Positions 25,289-42,112 are shown, numbered from the stretch's first letter. The stretch: DNA of 64,000 bases from Leptospira tipperaryensis (GCF_001729245.1 NZ_CP015217.1:2284001-2348000); one strand, 5' to 3'. Numbers and translations are program-made. Notes: generated by a model from the letters alone, not told the origin.

Positions 25289-26155
25289 TTAAAAAAACCA
25301 ATTGTATTTTGCTTCGGCTCTCCAGCCGAAGGTTGAGTTGGAACTCGATTGCAAAGAGTTGAATTCTCTCATCGATTCCATCTGAAGCCCCTTTTTAAGA
25401 ATGGAACCTTGCGGAGTCAGAGCCACCTCTTCCTCTTCCCAAGAAATTCCCGTATAATAAACGTGAGCGAGCTGAATCAGATAAAGGATCGCAGTCGCAG
25501 CTGAGATTTTTTGATAATCGTCTATTGCTTTCTTATAATCATCTCTTTTCCCGTTTGTAAGAATCTGACCCGCTAAAAGAGGACTGCTTCCTCCGAGGAT
25601 CTGCGCGTTCAAACTTGCCTGGTCGTAATCCGCCTTGGTCTGGGTCACTTTTTGAGCGGAGCTATAAGTCGCGACGATCCCCGTCCAAAAAAGAGCCCCG
25701 TAAACATAGGCGGTTTTCTTTCTTTCCGCTTTGTAGTGCCCCCAACCGGGCAACAAAGCCGATCGCCAAACAAGACTCCAACGACTGCGATCTCCGGAAT
25801 GAGGAACCTTGAAATCGGGCTTGGCAACAATCGCTTCCTCTTCGATTTGTTTTTTTTCATCGGCCGACTTGGCTTCTTTTAGTTTTTTTTCCTCTTCTTG
25901 ACGAATCCGTTTCGCCTCTTCTTCGTTCACGTCCCGATAGACCACTTTTAAAATCGTCTTCTTTGAGATCGTCTTCACCGATCCGTCCGTTAGGCGAACC
26001 GTGATGTTCTTCTCGTTTTGCCCCGTCACATCCCCTTTGAGCGCGGTTCCGTTTTTGAGGAGAATCGTCTGGGCGCTCCAGAGAGACTGAGAAAAGAAAA
26101 AAAGAAATAAGAGAAGAAATGGGGAGTATATTAATTTTTTCAAAAGGATCTCCAT
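25289..26155 (-). CDS. Exported protein with LSm-like N-domain and DUF5683-like membrane part
   Basis: 288 residues. Signal peptide MEILLKKLIYSPFLLLFLFF, cleaved near LWSAQ. Residues ~30-75 (ILLKNGTALKGDVTGQNEKN, ITVRLTDGSVKTISKKTI) look like a small beta-barrel repeat. A charged coiled coil (EEEAKRIRQEEEKKLKEAKS) follows, then RSALLPGWGHYKAERKKTAY with hydrophobic segments, the pattern of DUF5683-type membrane proteins. Role unknown. A strong inverted repeat lies 20-64 bp upstream of its ATG. Confidence 0.7.
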   Translation of the reverse strand: MEILLKKLIYSPFLLLFLFFFSQSLWSAQTILLKNGTALKGDVTGQNEKNITVRLTDGSVKTISKKTILKVVYRDVNEEEAKRIRQEEEKKLKEAKSADEKKQIEEEAIVAKPDFKVPHSGDRSRWSLVWRSALLPGWGHYKAERKKTAYVYGALFWTGIVATYSSAQKVTQTKADYDQASLNAQILGGSSPLLAGQILTNGKRDDYKKAIDDYQKISAATAILYLIQLAHVYYTGISWEEEEVALTPQGSILKKGLQMESMREFNSLQSSSNSTFGWRAEAKYNWFF

Positions 26156-26468
26156 TTTTTATAAAGGGAAAAAACGTATGATTTCACTGGTTAGAATTCA
26201 ATTCTTGAAATCATATACGATTTTGATGTTTGATATCAATAACTTTTTGGAATTCTCCCGAGGATAATGCTCTGGCTCTAAAAAACGGTCGTGATCAAAG
26301 GTAAAGCAACCTGAAGAGCGACGATACAATTCCGTTGAAAATTAAACGAATCGTAATTTGAATCTTTTCGGGTCCTTGGAAAGAATCTTCTTTAGGAAAC
26401 GACCCCATAACGGAAATAAAATCGGAACTTTTGTTGTAACCCTTCAATCAAAATACAAATCAAAGAAT
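26156..26468. other. Intergenic region upstream of the DUF5683-like gene
   Basis: About 310 bp with no gene seen. Notable only for the inverted repeat described separately at 26175-26219. Confidence 0.5.
26175..26219. promoter_or_regulatory. Nested inverted repeat upstream of the DUF5683-like gene
   Basis: Outer arms CGTATGATTTCA (26175-26186) and TGAAATCATATACG (26206-26219) pair over 12 bp with a 2-nt bulge. Inside, AGAATT-C-AATTCT (26193-26205) is a perfect 6-1-6 repeat. It could be an operator or a 5'-leader hairpin of the leftward gene that starts at 26155. Confidence 0.5.
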
Positions 26469-27350
26469 CTACGAATTGGAAATCAAACCGTGCTTTTTGT
26501 AGAATTCGTTTAACAATCTTTCTAAAACGTCCGGCTGGTCGTGATGCATATTGTGACCCGCGTTTTCCATCTCTATATATTCCAGATGTCTAAAGTGGGA
26601 AAGAATCTCTTCCCGATTCTCAGGCATTAGATGGGTTTCCTTTCCATAGATAATCAGGGTTGGAGAATCAATCGATTCCCAGAGATGGCGCGTCAGATAC
26701 GGAGAAAAAACAAAAGGAAATCCACGTTTGTACAATGGATCGTTTTTCCATTGATAGCCGTTTTCCGTTTTTTTTGTTAGATACTCCGAAAGATCTCGGA
26801 TCTTAGAAGAATCCAATTTGGGATAGACGGGTTTGAGTCGAGACGCGACTTCGTCGATGCTTGAAAAGGTTTTATTCTTTCGGTCTTTCGTTCCGACTTC
26901 GTTGTTTTCAATCGTATCGAGCCAGGCCTTCAGACGTTTTTTTTCAAATTCGGGGGTTTGGATGGACATAAATCCTTCCAGACAAACAAGACTTTGGATT
27001 CTTTCGGGATAAATTCCGGCAAAACGAGCTCCGATTCCGCCGCCCATGGAATGTCCGAGGATATGAAATTTTTCGGGAAGAAACGTGGAGATAAACGTTT
27101 TTACGTCCACGAGGGTTTGGATAAAATGATAGTTCCCTTCTCGAAGCCAGTCGGAATCCCCGTGTCCTCTATAATCAAAACGATATATATCGAAATGTTG
27201 GGATAAGAATGGGAATTGATAGAGAAAGGTGTCTGACGCGTCTTGAAATCCATGAAATAACAGAAGAGCATTGTCTTTTCCGTTTTTATGAATTTTATAA
27301 GAGAGATTGTAACCGCCTGATTGAAAAAAGCCGCTTTCGATTTCGCTCAT
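26469..27350 (-). CDS. Alpha/beta hydrolase
   Basis: 293 residues. Oxyanion strand [12 protein letters not shown], nucleophile elbow [11 protein letters not shown] with Ser, and C-terminal [12 protein letters not shown] with the His are visible. The cap region is in the middle third. Substrate unknown; carboxylesterase or epoxide/ester hydrolase activity are all possible. It overlaps the DUF309 gene by 4 bp and forms the end of a three-gene unit led by an aldo-keto reductase. Confidence 0.8.
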   Translation of the reverse strand: MSEIESGFFQSGGYNLSYKIHKNGKDNALLLFHGFQDASDTFLYQFPFLSQHFDIYRFDYRGHGDSDWLREGNYHFIQTLVDVKTFISTFLPEKFHILGHSMGGGIGARFAGIYPERIQSLVCLEGFMSIQTPEFEKKRLKAWLDTIENNEVGTKDRKNKTFSSIDEVASRLKPVYPKLDSSKIRDLSEYLTKKTENGYQWKNDPLYKRGFPFVFSPYLTRHLWESIDSPTLIIYGKETHLMPENREEILSHFRHLEYIEMENAGHNMHHDQPDVLERLLNEFYKKHGLISNS

Positions 27351-27817
27351 GCATGCCCCTTAAATAATTCTCGCCAGTCTTTCGGAATGGTCGGAATGCT
27401 GAAAGTAGAAACTTTTTCAAGAAGAAGTTCGTCTCCGTCATAGAGATCCAAAAGTTTATCCAAGGAGGAAAGCAGGTCTAACGTTTCCCGTTTTCCAACT
27501 TCGCTGAGAGAGGGAGAATGTAGGATCGATTCCAACTTTTCCTTCGCCTTTGTAGCCTGCATTCGCGAACCGCGTCCGTTGGGTTTGACAAAAATTTTAT
27601 GAAGAGAAACCGAGAGTTGTATGATTCCCTGCAAAAAAATTTTCCTAGGCCCGAAATCCTTTTTCCATTGAAATTCAAAAACCTCGTGAGCCTCAAAGTA
27701 TTTCCCTTCTCTAAAAAGCCTTTCGCCGTTTTGATAAGCGAAGTCGACGGTTTTTTCCGGATCCGAAGTCGCGGTGATCACGTCGAAAAGAGCAACAATT
27801 TCGGGATCAAATTTCAA
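27347..27817 (-). CDS. DUF309 family protein
   Basis: 156 residues from TTG 27817; an upstream TTG at 27862 would add 15 residues. The core [20 protein letters not shown], then [15 protein letters not shown], is typical of DUF309, small helical proteins of unknown function with conserved His and Glu residues. It overlaps the aldo-keto reductase stop by 11 bp and the hydrolase start by 4 bp, so all three are coupled. Confidence 0.7.
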   Translation of the reverse strand: MKFDPEIVALFDVITATSDPEKTVDFAYQNGERLFREGKYFEAHEVFEFQWKKDFGPRKIFLQGIIQLSVSLHKIFVKPNGRGSRMQATKAKEKLESILHSPSLSEVGKRETLDLLSSLDKLLDLYDGDELLLEKVSTFSIPTIPKDWRELFKGHA

Positions 27818-29342
27818 ACTGTTTCCAGTCCTTTTCCTGGATCGCAGATAACGGAGCTGCAAAAGAACCTTCTGCGTCTTTTACATAGGACTCCTTTCTC
27901 ATTCCCAAAAGCACAACTCCTTCTTTTAGAGAAGAATGCAGTAAGTGAAGCGCCGTTCCGGAAAGATTCCAGCCCTTATACTGAGGATAGAATGTTACGA
28001 TTTTTTCATACAGTAAGTTTGAATTTTGTATATTATGAAAATGAACGTATCGTTCCAAAAGAGGAAGTGCGTCGTTGAGTTTTTCTATGTATTCGGTTTG
28101 TTTGTCAGTCCCCACGATTTTCTCGATCTGAACGATCAACTGTTGCATGATCGGAATCACAGTTCTTTCCAGAAATTGGGCGAGGTGATCCTGGTTTTGA
28201 AACTGATCCAAGTAAGGTTCCGTCACCGTTCGAAACGTATATTTGTAAGAACCCGGAGGAAGGATCTGCAAAAATTCTTCTTCCCAGGAATAGACAACAT
28301 TCAGTTTTTCTTTTATGTTTTTTAATACTTCTCCCTGACTTTCTTTTGGATCGTAAGAAAGACGGAAGATACTTCCTTGATTTGAGATCGCATTGAGAGG
28401 TCGATTGACTAAGGGCAGGAGTTGATTTGCTTCTATAATATCGATCAAAGACTTTCCATCGAACTTCCTTTCTAAAAATCCGCTTTCTAAAAGATTGGCG
28501 GGAAACTGAACGACCGCAAAACCGGATTCTTTCAGACCAAGTTCCGTTTGTACTTCTTTTGCAAGTTCCAGAACTTTTAGTAAGGAAGTCGCCGTATATT
28601 TTTCTGGATTTTCGGGAAAAGTATTGGAGGATATTCCATAGAATTGAATTTTCCCTTCCTTTCTTTTGTGTTCCAGAAACACAAAGGAGTTCTTAATTCT
28701 TTTGTAATATTCTTCTTTCGCCTTGGTTTCTAAAACGTTATGCTTCTCTCTGTCCATAAGAAAGTATTCCGGGTTGTGAAGAAGAAATACGTCCACCGAT
28801 TCCAAACCAAGTCGTTTTAAAGAACGTTCGAGCTGATCTTCCAAAAATGCGGGATGAATACAGTGATAACATCCTTCCTGGTAGTATGTGATCTCCGGAA
28901 ATTCTTGATTCTTCTTTTCAAGTTCGGAAACGATCTGGAGATTTCTTCCCTGGATATAACCGGATTTCGTGATGATAAAAACGTTTTCCCGTTTCAATTC
29001 TCCGCTTTCAACCTTCGCGGCAAGCACACGACCTACGAGACTTTCACTTTCTCCGTTTCCATAATTGGATGAAGTATCGACGACGTTAAATCCTTCTTGA
29101 AAGGAAAGTTCGAGCGCCTTTTTGTGATCGGGAGATTCGAGCCCGACACGATAACATCCAAAGGCGATCCTGGAAAGAGTTCTTCCACGAAAGGAAAAAT
29201 ACGGATTCAGAAAATTCTCCCCCGCCTTATATTTTTTATGAAGAAAAGAATTTTCAGAATATTCTTTCGTAGATTCGGAAGTCGCACTTCCCTTTAGCAT
29301 GGATTTCTGATAGAGAGTTTGAAATGGATCGGATGAATTCAT
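27807..29342 (-). CDS. Aldo/keto reductase family oxidoreductase
   Basis: 511 residues, longer than the ~300 of a standard AKR, with an extra C-terminal ~150-residue extension. AKR motifs: [17 protein letters not shown] (Asp and Tyr of the tetrad), FIITKSGY (Lys), [10 protein letters not shown] (His). The enzyme would use NADPH to reduce a carbonyl or oxidise a sugar; substrate unknown. The C-terminal part ([15 protein letters not shown] helices) is not recognised. First gene of the AKR-DUF309-hydrolase unit. Confidence 0.75.
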   Translation of the reverse strand: MNSSDPFQTLYQKSMLKGSATSESTKEYSENSFLHKKYKAGENFLNPYFSFRGRTLSRIAFGCYRVGLESPDHKKALELSFQEGFNVVDTSSNYGNGESESLVGRVLAAKVESGELKRENVFIITKSGYIQGRNLQIVSELEKKNQEFPEITYYQEGCYHCIHPAFLEDQLERSLKRLGLESVDVFLLHNPEYFLMDREKHNVLETKAKEEYYKRIKNSFVFLEHKRKEGKIQFYGISSNTFPENPEKYTATSLLKVLELAKEVQTELGLKESGFAVVQFPANLLESGFLERKFDGKSLIDIIEANQLLPLVNRPLNAISNQGSIFRLSYDPKESQGEVLKNIKEKLNVVYSWEEEFLQILPPGSYKYTFRTVTEPYLDQFQNQDHLAQFLERTVIPIMQQLIVQIEKIVGTDKQTEYIEKLNDALPLLERYVHFHNIQNSNLLYEKIVTFYPQYKGWNLSGTALHLLHSSLKEGVVLLGMRKESYVKDAEGSFAAPLSAIQEKDWKQFEI

Positions 29343-29615
29343 CGTTTTTTCCCCGTTTGTTTCGGTTCACTTTTCGTTACGCATTGCACCAAATAATAAG
29401 AAGGAGCGAATGTTCGTAAATCGAATCCTAATTGAGAAAGGATCTTAATTACTTTCGATTCGAGTATCAATTTTTCACCTTCAAAATAAAAATGCTTTTC
29501 GTCATAACTCGCTTTTTTACCCTAATTTAAGAGAAGTTGAGCCTCGGCCCATCTTTTTCGAATCATACAAATTTTTCGATGAATTCTTTCCACCAATCAA
29601 ACAGGAGAAAATGAA

Positions 29616-30296
<681 letters not shown>

Positions 30297-30314
30297 TCTT
30301 TTGGAGAAACTTTC

Positions 30315-32227
<1,913 letters not shown>

Positions 32228-32228
<1 letters not shown>

Positions 32229-32959
32229 TGGATCTGAAACTCAAAGTCTGGAGACAAAAGAGCGGAGAAGAAAAGGGAAAGATCGTCGACTACGACGCAA
32301 AAGACGTTTCCCCGAACATGTCTTTCTTGGAGATGTTGGACGTTGTCAACGAAGAACTCATCGTAAAGGGAGAGGAACCGATCGCTTTCGAACACGACTG
32401 TCGGGAAGGAATCTGCGGTTCCTGTAACCTGATGATCAACGGACAAGCTCACGGTCCTCACCAGGGCGTGACCACTTGCCAGCTTCATATGCGTTCCTTC
32501 AAAGACGGAGATACCGTTTACGTGGAACCTTGGAGAGCGAAGGCATTCCCTGTTCTCAAAGATCTCATTGTAGACAGAAGTGCATTTGATAGAATCATTC
32601 AGTCCGGCGGATTTGTGAGTATCAACACAGGGGGAGCTCCGGACGCAAACGCATTACCGATTCCTAAAGTAGATGCTGACATCGCGATGGATGCGGCGAC
32701 TTGTATCGGTTGCGGGGCTTGTGTCGCTTCTTGTAAGAATGCAAGCGCGATGCTCTTTGTTTCGGCGAAGATCACTCACCTCGGTCTTTTACCACAAGGA
32801 AAAGTGGAACAAAAAGAACGTGTGAAAAAGATGATCAACGCGATGGACAAAGAAGGTTTTGGAAACTGCACAAACCAATACGAGTGCGAGGCAGTTTGTC
32901 CAAAATCGATCAAGAGAGATTTTATCCGGACGATGAACAAGGATTTTATCCTTTCTTAA
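32228..32959 (+). CDS. sdhB: Succinate dehydrogenase iron-sulfur subunit
   Basis: 243 residues. The N-terminal ferredoxin domain has the 2Fe-2S motif [16 protein letters not shown] with a further Cys in VTTCQLH. The C-terminal domain has [11 protein letters not shown] and [12 protein letters not shown] for the 4Fe-4S and 3Fe-4S clusters. It carries electrons from SdhA flavin to SdhC. The operon ends at a strong terminator 30 bp later. Confidence 0.93.
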
Positions 32960-33347
32960 ACTTTTTTTCTTATCAAAAGAAGAATTCCAAGCCGCCCTTA
33001 ATACAGGCGGCTTTTTTGTGGGTTTTCATTCCAATCGATTTTCGAATACTCGTTGAAAAGAGAAATTTTTTAAAAAATCTTTCACAAAAATTTAGAATCG
33101 AACCTGAAGGATTGTTTCTGAGGGGTTTGATTTCAAAGGAAGAAAATTCTCCCCTATTTTCTTTTAGAAGGGACTTAAAGTCCGCTTCAGGCATTTTTTC
33201 TTGAAAAGCTTTATAGGATCAAATGCATTTAGAAAGAATCATTTGAAATCCATGGTAAAAGTTCGTTTTAAGAAGTTAAGGAAGAGCGTCTGAAAACAGT
33301 ACGAATTTATATTTTGATTCGAGTTTAAATCGGGAAGAGATTGCAAA
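32960..33347. other. Intergenic region after sdhB
   Basis: Besides the sdh terminator I see nothing convincing. AT-rich, frequent stop codons. Confidence 0.5.
32989..33018 (+). terminator. Rho-independent terminator of the sdhCAB operon
   Basis: AAGCCGCC (32989-32996) and GGCGGCTT (33006-33013) form an 8-bp stem with a 9-nt loop and are followed by a run of T. Confidence 0.9.
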
Positions 33348-33800
33348 ATGAAACCTCTTTTTGAGATTTCTCGTATGACATCCTACAAAAAAATCATAGA
33401 GACCTATCTCAAGCTCCTTTCCAACTTCCATTTGGAACGAAAGGAATTTGAAGCCATCCTCCCTCCGGAAATAGAACAAATCGAATATCCAAATGCGTCT
33501 ACAAAATCGATCACGGTCAGCCGATTCGAAGACTTGATGAGAAGAATGCCGGCTGGAAAAAATCTACTCAAAGAACAAACCTTTTACATTGTATGGTTTC
33601 TTCTTCACAAAAAAAGGATCACGACGAATTCCAATGATTCGTTTGAATCGGCATTGAAAATTTCAAAATCCGTTTCTTCATTCCGCTTTCCTTTTGGAAG
33701 GCAGAAAAAGATCCAAAAAATTCCAGAGACCGCCCTGATGCAGATACAAAACCTTACCCTTGAGTTCTCCGGATTCGCACCTTCTCTGAATTTCAAATAA
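33348..33800 (+). CDS. Hypothetical protein overlapping the convergent PLP-enzyme gene
   Basis: 150 residues, Lys- and Phe-rich, no family recognised. Its last ~40 codons lie antisense to the end of the PLP-enzyme gene (33678-33800), an unusual 123-bp convergent overlap. The N-terminal 110 residues (YKKIIETYLKLLSNFHLERK, RFEDLMRRMPAGKNLLK) look like ordinary helical protein. An authentic shorter gene with a shifted 3' end, or a spurious frame, are both possible. Confidence 0.4.
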   Translation: MKPLFEISRMTSYKKIIETYLKLLSNFHLERKEFEAILPPEIEQIEYPNASTKSITVSRFEDLMRRMPAGKNLLKEQTFYIVWFLLHKKRITTNSNDSFESALKISKSVSSFRFPFGRQKKIQKIPETALMQIQNLTLEFSGFAPSLNFK

Positions 33801-34592
33801 AGATTTTCCCGAATAGATCGGTTCGACCGGAATTTGATATTCCGAGTAGAATTTTTTACAATATTCTAAAATGCTTATGTCCTTGGAACCAAAACCTTGA
33901 AAGTTTCGAAACTCTAAAATCCGCTCCTCTGCAATCTTATATTCGGTATGTTCCAAAGATTCCTTCTTCTCTTCCAACCAGGAAATCATCTTTCTCTTCG
34001 GAAGACCTACGGAGATTCCAAGGATCGGAATGGAATTTTGGAAAAATCGATTCGCTGACAACCAAGTTAACCCCGAACCGATGTCCAAGACCAAAAAATC
34101 AAATTGCGAAAAGGAAATCCCCTCCCAAAGAATATCGAGAGAATTCGAAGCTTCCGATGAAAATCCGTATTCCGGAACTAAATAGATTCCTTCTTTTTTT
34201 GGGTGGATCGTACCCACCTTCTCCTTCCATTCCGTTCGAGAATTACAAACCTCTAAAGAATGAGAATTCCTTTTTACAAATAGGGAATTAGCGGTTGTCC
34301 TTTCTCGATTTCTCGCGTAGGCAATCGTTTCGATCCGATACCCGAAATTTCGAAAGAGAAACGCGAAAGCGGACAACGCGTTACTATGCAATTCACCTTG
34401 TAGAATCACATTCTTGATTTTATTTTTTTCTAATGTGGAATGAATTCCAAAAAACTTACGAAACTTCGTCCCCACGCCCAAAGCAAGACGATCATCCCGC
34501 GCAATAAAAAGTTCAGCGTTTCCCATTCTCCAGATCCTTTGAATCGGCGGCGAAGAAAATTGAAAGCTGAGCTGATTTTGAAAATAATACAA
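33678..34592 (-). CDS. PLP-dependent ACC-deaminase / D-cysteine desulfhydrase-like protein
   Basis: 304 residues. Resembles the DcyD/ACC deaminase fold: ARDDRLALGVGTKFRKFFGI puts the likely PLP-binding Lys at K43 (GTKFRK for the family GNKxRK). VILQGELHSNALSAFAF corresponds to the GGxQSNxxR phosphate-binding segment, here with Gly-Glu-Leu-His, a departure from the usual. The C-terminal KVLYLHQGGLWNF matches the LHTGG signature. It may cleave a C-S or cyclopropane bond of an amino acid; the variant motif warns of a different substrate. Third gene of lepA-coiled-coil unit. Confidence 0.65.
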   Translation of the reverse strand: MYYFQNQLSFQFSSPPIQRIWRMGNAELFIARDDRLALGVGTKFRKFFGIHSTLEKNKIKNVILQGELHSNALSAFAFLFRNFGYRIETIAYARNRERTTANSLFVKRNSHSLEVCNSRTEWKEKVGTIHPKKEGIYLVPEYGFSSEASNSLDILWEGISFSQFDFLVLDIGSGLTWLSANRFFQNSIPILGISVGLPKRKMISWLEEKKESLEHTEYKIAEERILEFRNFQGFGSKDISILEYCKKFYSEYQIPVEPIYSGKSLFEIQRRCESGELKGKVLYLHQGGLWNFLDLFLPSKRKAE

Positions 34593-34623
34593 AGGAAAGG
34601 ATTTTAGATTTTAATGATAAAGA

Positions 34624-35145
34624 TCAAACTTGTTTTTTGGGTTCGCCAAAGAAATTAGAAGAGAGAAAGCGTAAGGCTAAACTGTCGACGAGCACATCCA
34701 TTCTCTTTCGAAGATAAAAAATGTTTCTATCAATTCTTTGAATATCGTTCTTCACTTCTTTACGAAGTTCAGAGATATCGGATTTTACTTCGGCTCGAAG
34801 TTCAGAGATATCGGATTTTACCTCGGCTCGAAGATCGGATACTTCCACACGAAGTTCAGAGATATCGGATTTTACCTCGGCTCGAAGATCGGATACTTCC
34901 ACACGAAGTTCAGAGATATTGGATTTTAATTCGGAATAAGAATTCAGGAATTCCGATCTTAAACTTTGATTATCTGCTTTGGATTCCAAACGAACTTCCC
35001 GAATTTCGGATTTCAACTCGGTACTAAGTTCTTTAAATTCAACTTTGATATCCTTCCAGAAGAGACGAAGGAAACCAAAAAGAGTACCAAAACCAACGAA
35101 CATCGACAAAAGAAGAGAATATACAGGAAGGGTGGAGAGATCCAT
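34624..35145 (-). CDS. Membrane-anchored coiled-coil protein with internal repeats
   Basis: 173 residues. One hydrophobic anchor at about 7-27, then a long coiled coil (FKELSTELKSEIREVRLE onward). Within it KSDISELRAEV (11 residues) and an 18-residue unit adding SDLRAE-type heptads are tandemly repeated at the DNA level (34764-34910). The terminal RNIFYLRKRMDVL is similar to DUF1640-type proteins. Function unknown; possibly bridging the inner membrane to a partner. It follows lepA by 65 bp. Confidence 0.7.
   Translation of the reverse strand: MDLSTLPVYSLLLSMFVGFGTLFGFLRLFWKDIKVEFKELSTELKSEIREVRLESKADNQSLRSEFLNSYSELKSNISELRVEVSDLRAEVKSDISELRVEVSDLRAEVKSDISELRAEVKSDISELRKEVKNDIQRIDRNIFYLRKRMDVLVDSLALRFLSSNFFGEPKKQV
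34764..34904. repeat. In-frame coding tandem repeat (33 + 54 + 54 bp)
   Basis: Units begin GAAGTTCAGAGATAT at 34764, 34797, 34851 and 34905. The first spans 33 bp, the next two 54 bp and are almost identical; a fourth, partial one follows. All are multiples of three, so copy number can change the coiled-coil length without a frameshift (11 or 18 residues per unit, a hendecad or hendecad plus heptad). Confidence 0.85.
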
Positions 35146-35210
35146 AGCGGGATTCTCTAAAAAATAAAAAAAGGAATCAAGCTTTTTTTGAGAGAGTAAA
35201 TTAGAAAAGC

Positions 35211-37016
<1,806 letters not shown>

Positions 37017-37345
37017 GGGAGGGGCTCACTTCCGATGATTTCCTGCAAAGGCCTCCCCTGAAAAGCAAAATACGGCTCGTTTTCAGGCCGCGGACAATAG
37101 AATTTGAAAGGCTTCTTCGCGTTCCTTTCGGTCTTTTTTTTGAAGTCGGATAAAAAGGAGTTCTTGAATGGAGAATTTTTTCTTTTTACAAAAGTAGGAA
37201 CTCATACGTTTTAGAAACGAGCTCTTTCAAGGACGAAAGATTCGAAATCTACAAAATCTTAGAATCAAACCCTCTTTTGTAGGAACTCACACGTTTCAAA
37301 AGAATCTTCTTGCAATGAATTTTTTGAAAACGTCTTCGATTCTTC
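37017..37345. other. Intergenic region with two solo element heads
   Basis: About 330 bp between lepA and the leftward membrane-protein gene. Holds GTAGGAACTCATACG (37194-37208) and TGTAGGAACTCACACG (37278-37293), the second followed by CTTCTTGCAATGAATTTTT, a truncated match to the body of the ~145-bp repeat family. No gene seen. Confidence 0.55.
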
Positions 37346-38041
37346 TTAAATCGGAATCGGAATCTTAGAACTTCCTTCGATTAACAAAAAGAAGAAAGCA
37401 AGAGCACCCAAATAAACGAGCATCGTCAAAAAAGCCCAGAGAACTTTTTCCGGTAAAGAAGCGTATTCCGAAACGTGATAGGCATACGCAGCAAAAGCTC
37501 CAAGAATGAATTCCGGAATCAGGACGTAAACGGCGACGTGTCCAACCGTAAAAACATTCTTCGCAAACCAGACTGGAATGAGATAAGAAAATTCTTCCGA
37601 ACCTAAGAAGATCAAAAACGCGACCGAGCCTCCGATCAAGTAACTCTGGATCGCCGGGGCTTGGGAAACTCGTTTCCGATAACGGATCGAGATAAACGTG
37701 GAAAGAAACAAGGGGATCACCCAAAGACCCGCCATATAACCGGAGACGGTTCCGATCTTTGGAAATCCATCCGCAGGAAATTCCACAGAGCCGATCACCT
37801 TGGATAAAAACCAATCGGGGAACACTTGAAAAAAACTCAAAGGTAAAAGAAAGAACCAGAGATCCATCCAGCGTTCGTGAGTCCAGATGCTGGAAAAAAG
37901 AGGAAGTCCGGCGTTGTAGAGGAGAACGATGCAGAACATTCTCCAGCCGGTGGAAAGACTTCCGGGACTAAAAAGAATCAGAGCCGCAAGGATAGTAAAG
38001 ACGGCGTGAAAACCTAAGACGTGTTTTTCGGAGAATTTCAT
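37346..38041 (-). CDS. Hypothetical polytopic membrane protein
   Basis: 231 residues with about seven membrane helices (for example 9-27, 36-52, 95-115, 133-150, 160-185, 205-225). Short loops contain RKRVSQAP and TGWRMF. I recognise no family. Monocistronic, divergent from eno. Signal-like start MKFSEKHVLGFHAVF is consistent with a real gene. Confidence 0.6.
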   Translation of the reverse strand: MKFSEKHVLGFHAVFTILAALILFSPGSLSTGWRMFCIVLLYNAGLPLFSSIWTHERWMDLWFFLLPLSFFQVFPDWFLSKVIGSVEFPADGFPKIGTVSGYMAGLWVIPLFLSTFISIRYRKRVSQAPAIQSYLIGGSVAFLIFLGSEEFSYLIPVWFAKNVFTVGHVAVYVLIPEFILGAFAAYAYHVSEYASLPEKVLWAFLTMLVYLGALAFFFLLIEGSSKIPIPI

Positions 38042-38299
38042 TTCGAGCGATCCAATCGTTTCCTTTCGGGGTTTAGCTATAAGAAATCAGACAGAAGCGG
38101 GCAATCCATTTTTTCGTTTCCCGCTTGATTTATTCGATATGGACCGTTTAATAACCCTGACTCTGACTCGGAAGCTGGAAAACGAAGGCTCCAATTCAAA
38201 ACAAAAACCGATTCTTTCGATTTTAGTTTTTGAGAAATCAAAATCGGGTTTCGTTTTGCTTTTGCGGTCTCTTCCAATTTCTGACGGGCACAAACATAG

Positions 38300-39616
<1,317 letters not shown>

Positions 39617-39619
39617 TCT

Positions 39620-40078
<459 letters not shown>

Positions 40079-40093
40079 AGGAAAGGTTCAGGA

Positions 40094-40687
<594 letters not shown>

Positions 40688-41059
40688 TTGGATTTTCTCT
40701 TGTCCAAATCCATCTCTTTAGAAGATTTTTTAAAAGAATTTTTAGCCGCTCCCCAAAAGGGAAGAAACGCGGAAGAAGATCAGAAATTAAACGAACTCTT
40801 CCTGGAATTTTCATCGCTTCTTTTTTTAGAAGGAGAAGACGAAGAAGAAACCAAGGAAGAGGTTTTGTTAAAAGACATCGGTTCCTTTGAACTTGACGAG
40901 TTCGTAAACTTTTATCTTTCCGATATGCATCCGGAAGACGCGGGAATCGTAAAAAGAGGAATCGATTTTTTAAAAAGAATGCATAAATTCTTAAAAAAAT
41001 CGCCTCACGTAAACAAAGAACAACTCGCTGATTGGGACGAATTCTTTCAAGAACTCTAA
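40688..41059 (+). CDS. Small acidic hypothetical protein
   Basis: 123 residues from a TTG start directly after the clpP stop. Highly acidic middle (FLEGEDEEETKEE) with helical flanks. No family recognised. The tight position between clpP and the yheT-like gene suggests real expression; other starts downstream are possible. Confidence 0.6.
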   Translation: MDFLLSKSISLEDFLKEFLAAPQKGRNAEEDQKLNELFLEFSSLLFLEGEDEEETKEEVLLKDIGSFELDEFVNFYLSDMHPEDAGIVKRGIDFLKRMHKFLKKSPHVNKEQLADWDEFFQEL

Positions 41060-41085
41060 TGGTCTAAGTAAGGATCTTTCCTGAA

Positions 41086-42099
41086 ATGAGTTCGCAACCC
41101 TTCAAACCAAAACGATTTCTCAAAGGCAAACACCTCCAGACCGTATACAGTACGTTCTTCCCTCCGCCGAATCATCTCAGAACAACGTATTACGTAGAAG
41201 ACATTTTACTCCAGTTGGGAGACGGATCCGGAGACGCGGTCTGGCTCGAACACAACCCTCCTCTTCAAAATTATTCTTCTTCGGCTCCGAAATGGAACAG
41301 AACTTATATCGTGATGATTCACGGAATGGAAGGAACTTCGGACAGTTCTTATCTTGTAACGCTCGCGCAGAATGCTCTGCAAAGGGGCTACGGATGTGTT
41401 CGGATGAATCTAAGAAACTGCGGACGAGGCCAGGGATTTTCAAAGGGAACGTATAACATCGGTCAGACGAAAGACGTTCAAGACGTGATCGACTTTGTTT
41501 GGGAAAAACTTTCTCACAGAATTTTTCTCTCCGGATTCTCCCTTTCTGCGAGTTTGGTTTTAAAGTATTTAGGAGAAAGACGCAATCATAAGGTGGAAGC
41601 CTTTTCTTCCACAAATCCCCCGTTGGATCTTTTGAAAGGTTGCGAGTTTATCGACTCCGCTGAAGGAAGATTTTATAGAGATCGTTTCGTTTCCGAATTC
41701 CGGAAAAAAATTAAAAGTAAAATCATACAACTTCCTCCGGAACTCGAGAAGAATGCTTTTGAAACAAAGACGTTCTTTGACTTCGACGATCTTGTAACGG
41801 CTCCTTTTTTTGGCTACCGAGGCGCTTTGGATTATTACCAAGATTGTTCTAGTAAACACTATATTCCCTTGATTCGTCATCCGGGAATTGTAATTCATTC
41901 CGAGGATGATCCGGTTGTTCCTCCCTTTGATTGGGAGAAAATCGGATGGGAGAATTTGCCGCATATCCAGACGATCCTCACTCCCAAAGGGGGACACGTT
42001 GGATTCTTAACCGATCCTACTCCGGAAATTCCGGACGGGAGATGGTTGAATAAAATTATTCTGGATTATTTCGATTCGAAAGTAGAATCTGGAAGCTGA
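41086..42099 (+). CDS. YheT-like alpha/beta hydrolase
   Basis: 337 residues. The opening [18 protein letters not shown] is typical of the YheT/ABHD1-3 group, with [14 protein letters not shown] (oxyanion), [15 protein letters not shown] (nucleophile Ser), HSEDDPVVP (Asp) and GGHVGFL (His). Substrate probably a lipid ester or carboxyester; not known. In the eno operon, 26 bp after the small acidic gene. Confidence 0.82.
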   Translation: MSSQPFKPKRFLKGKHLQTVYSTFFPPPNHLRTTYYVEDILLQLGDGSGDAVWLEHNPPLQNYSSSAPKWNRTYIVMIHGMEGTSDSSYLVTLAQNALQRGYGCVRMNLRNCGRGQGFSKGTYNIGQTKDVQDVIDFVWEKLSHRIFLSGFSLSASLVLKYLGERRNHKVEAFSSTNPPLDLLKGCEFIDSAEGRFYRDRFVSEFRKKIKSKIIQLPPELEKNAFETKTFFDFDDLVTAPFFGYRGALDYYQDCSSKHYIPLIRHPGIVIHSEDDPVVPPFDWEKIGWENLPHIQTILTPKGGHVGFLTDPTPEIPDGRWLNKIILDYFDSKVESGS

Positions 42100-42112
42100 T
42101 TTTCCAAGCACA

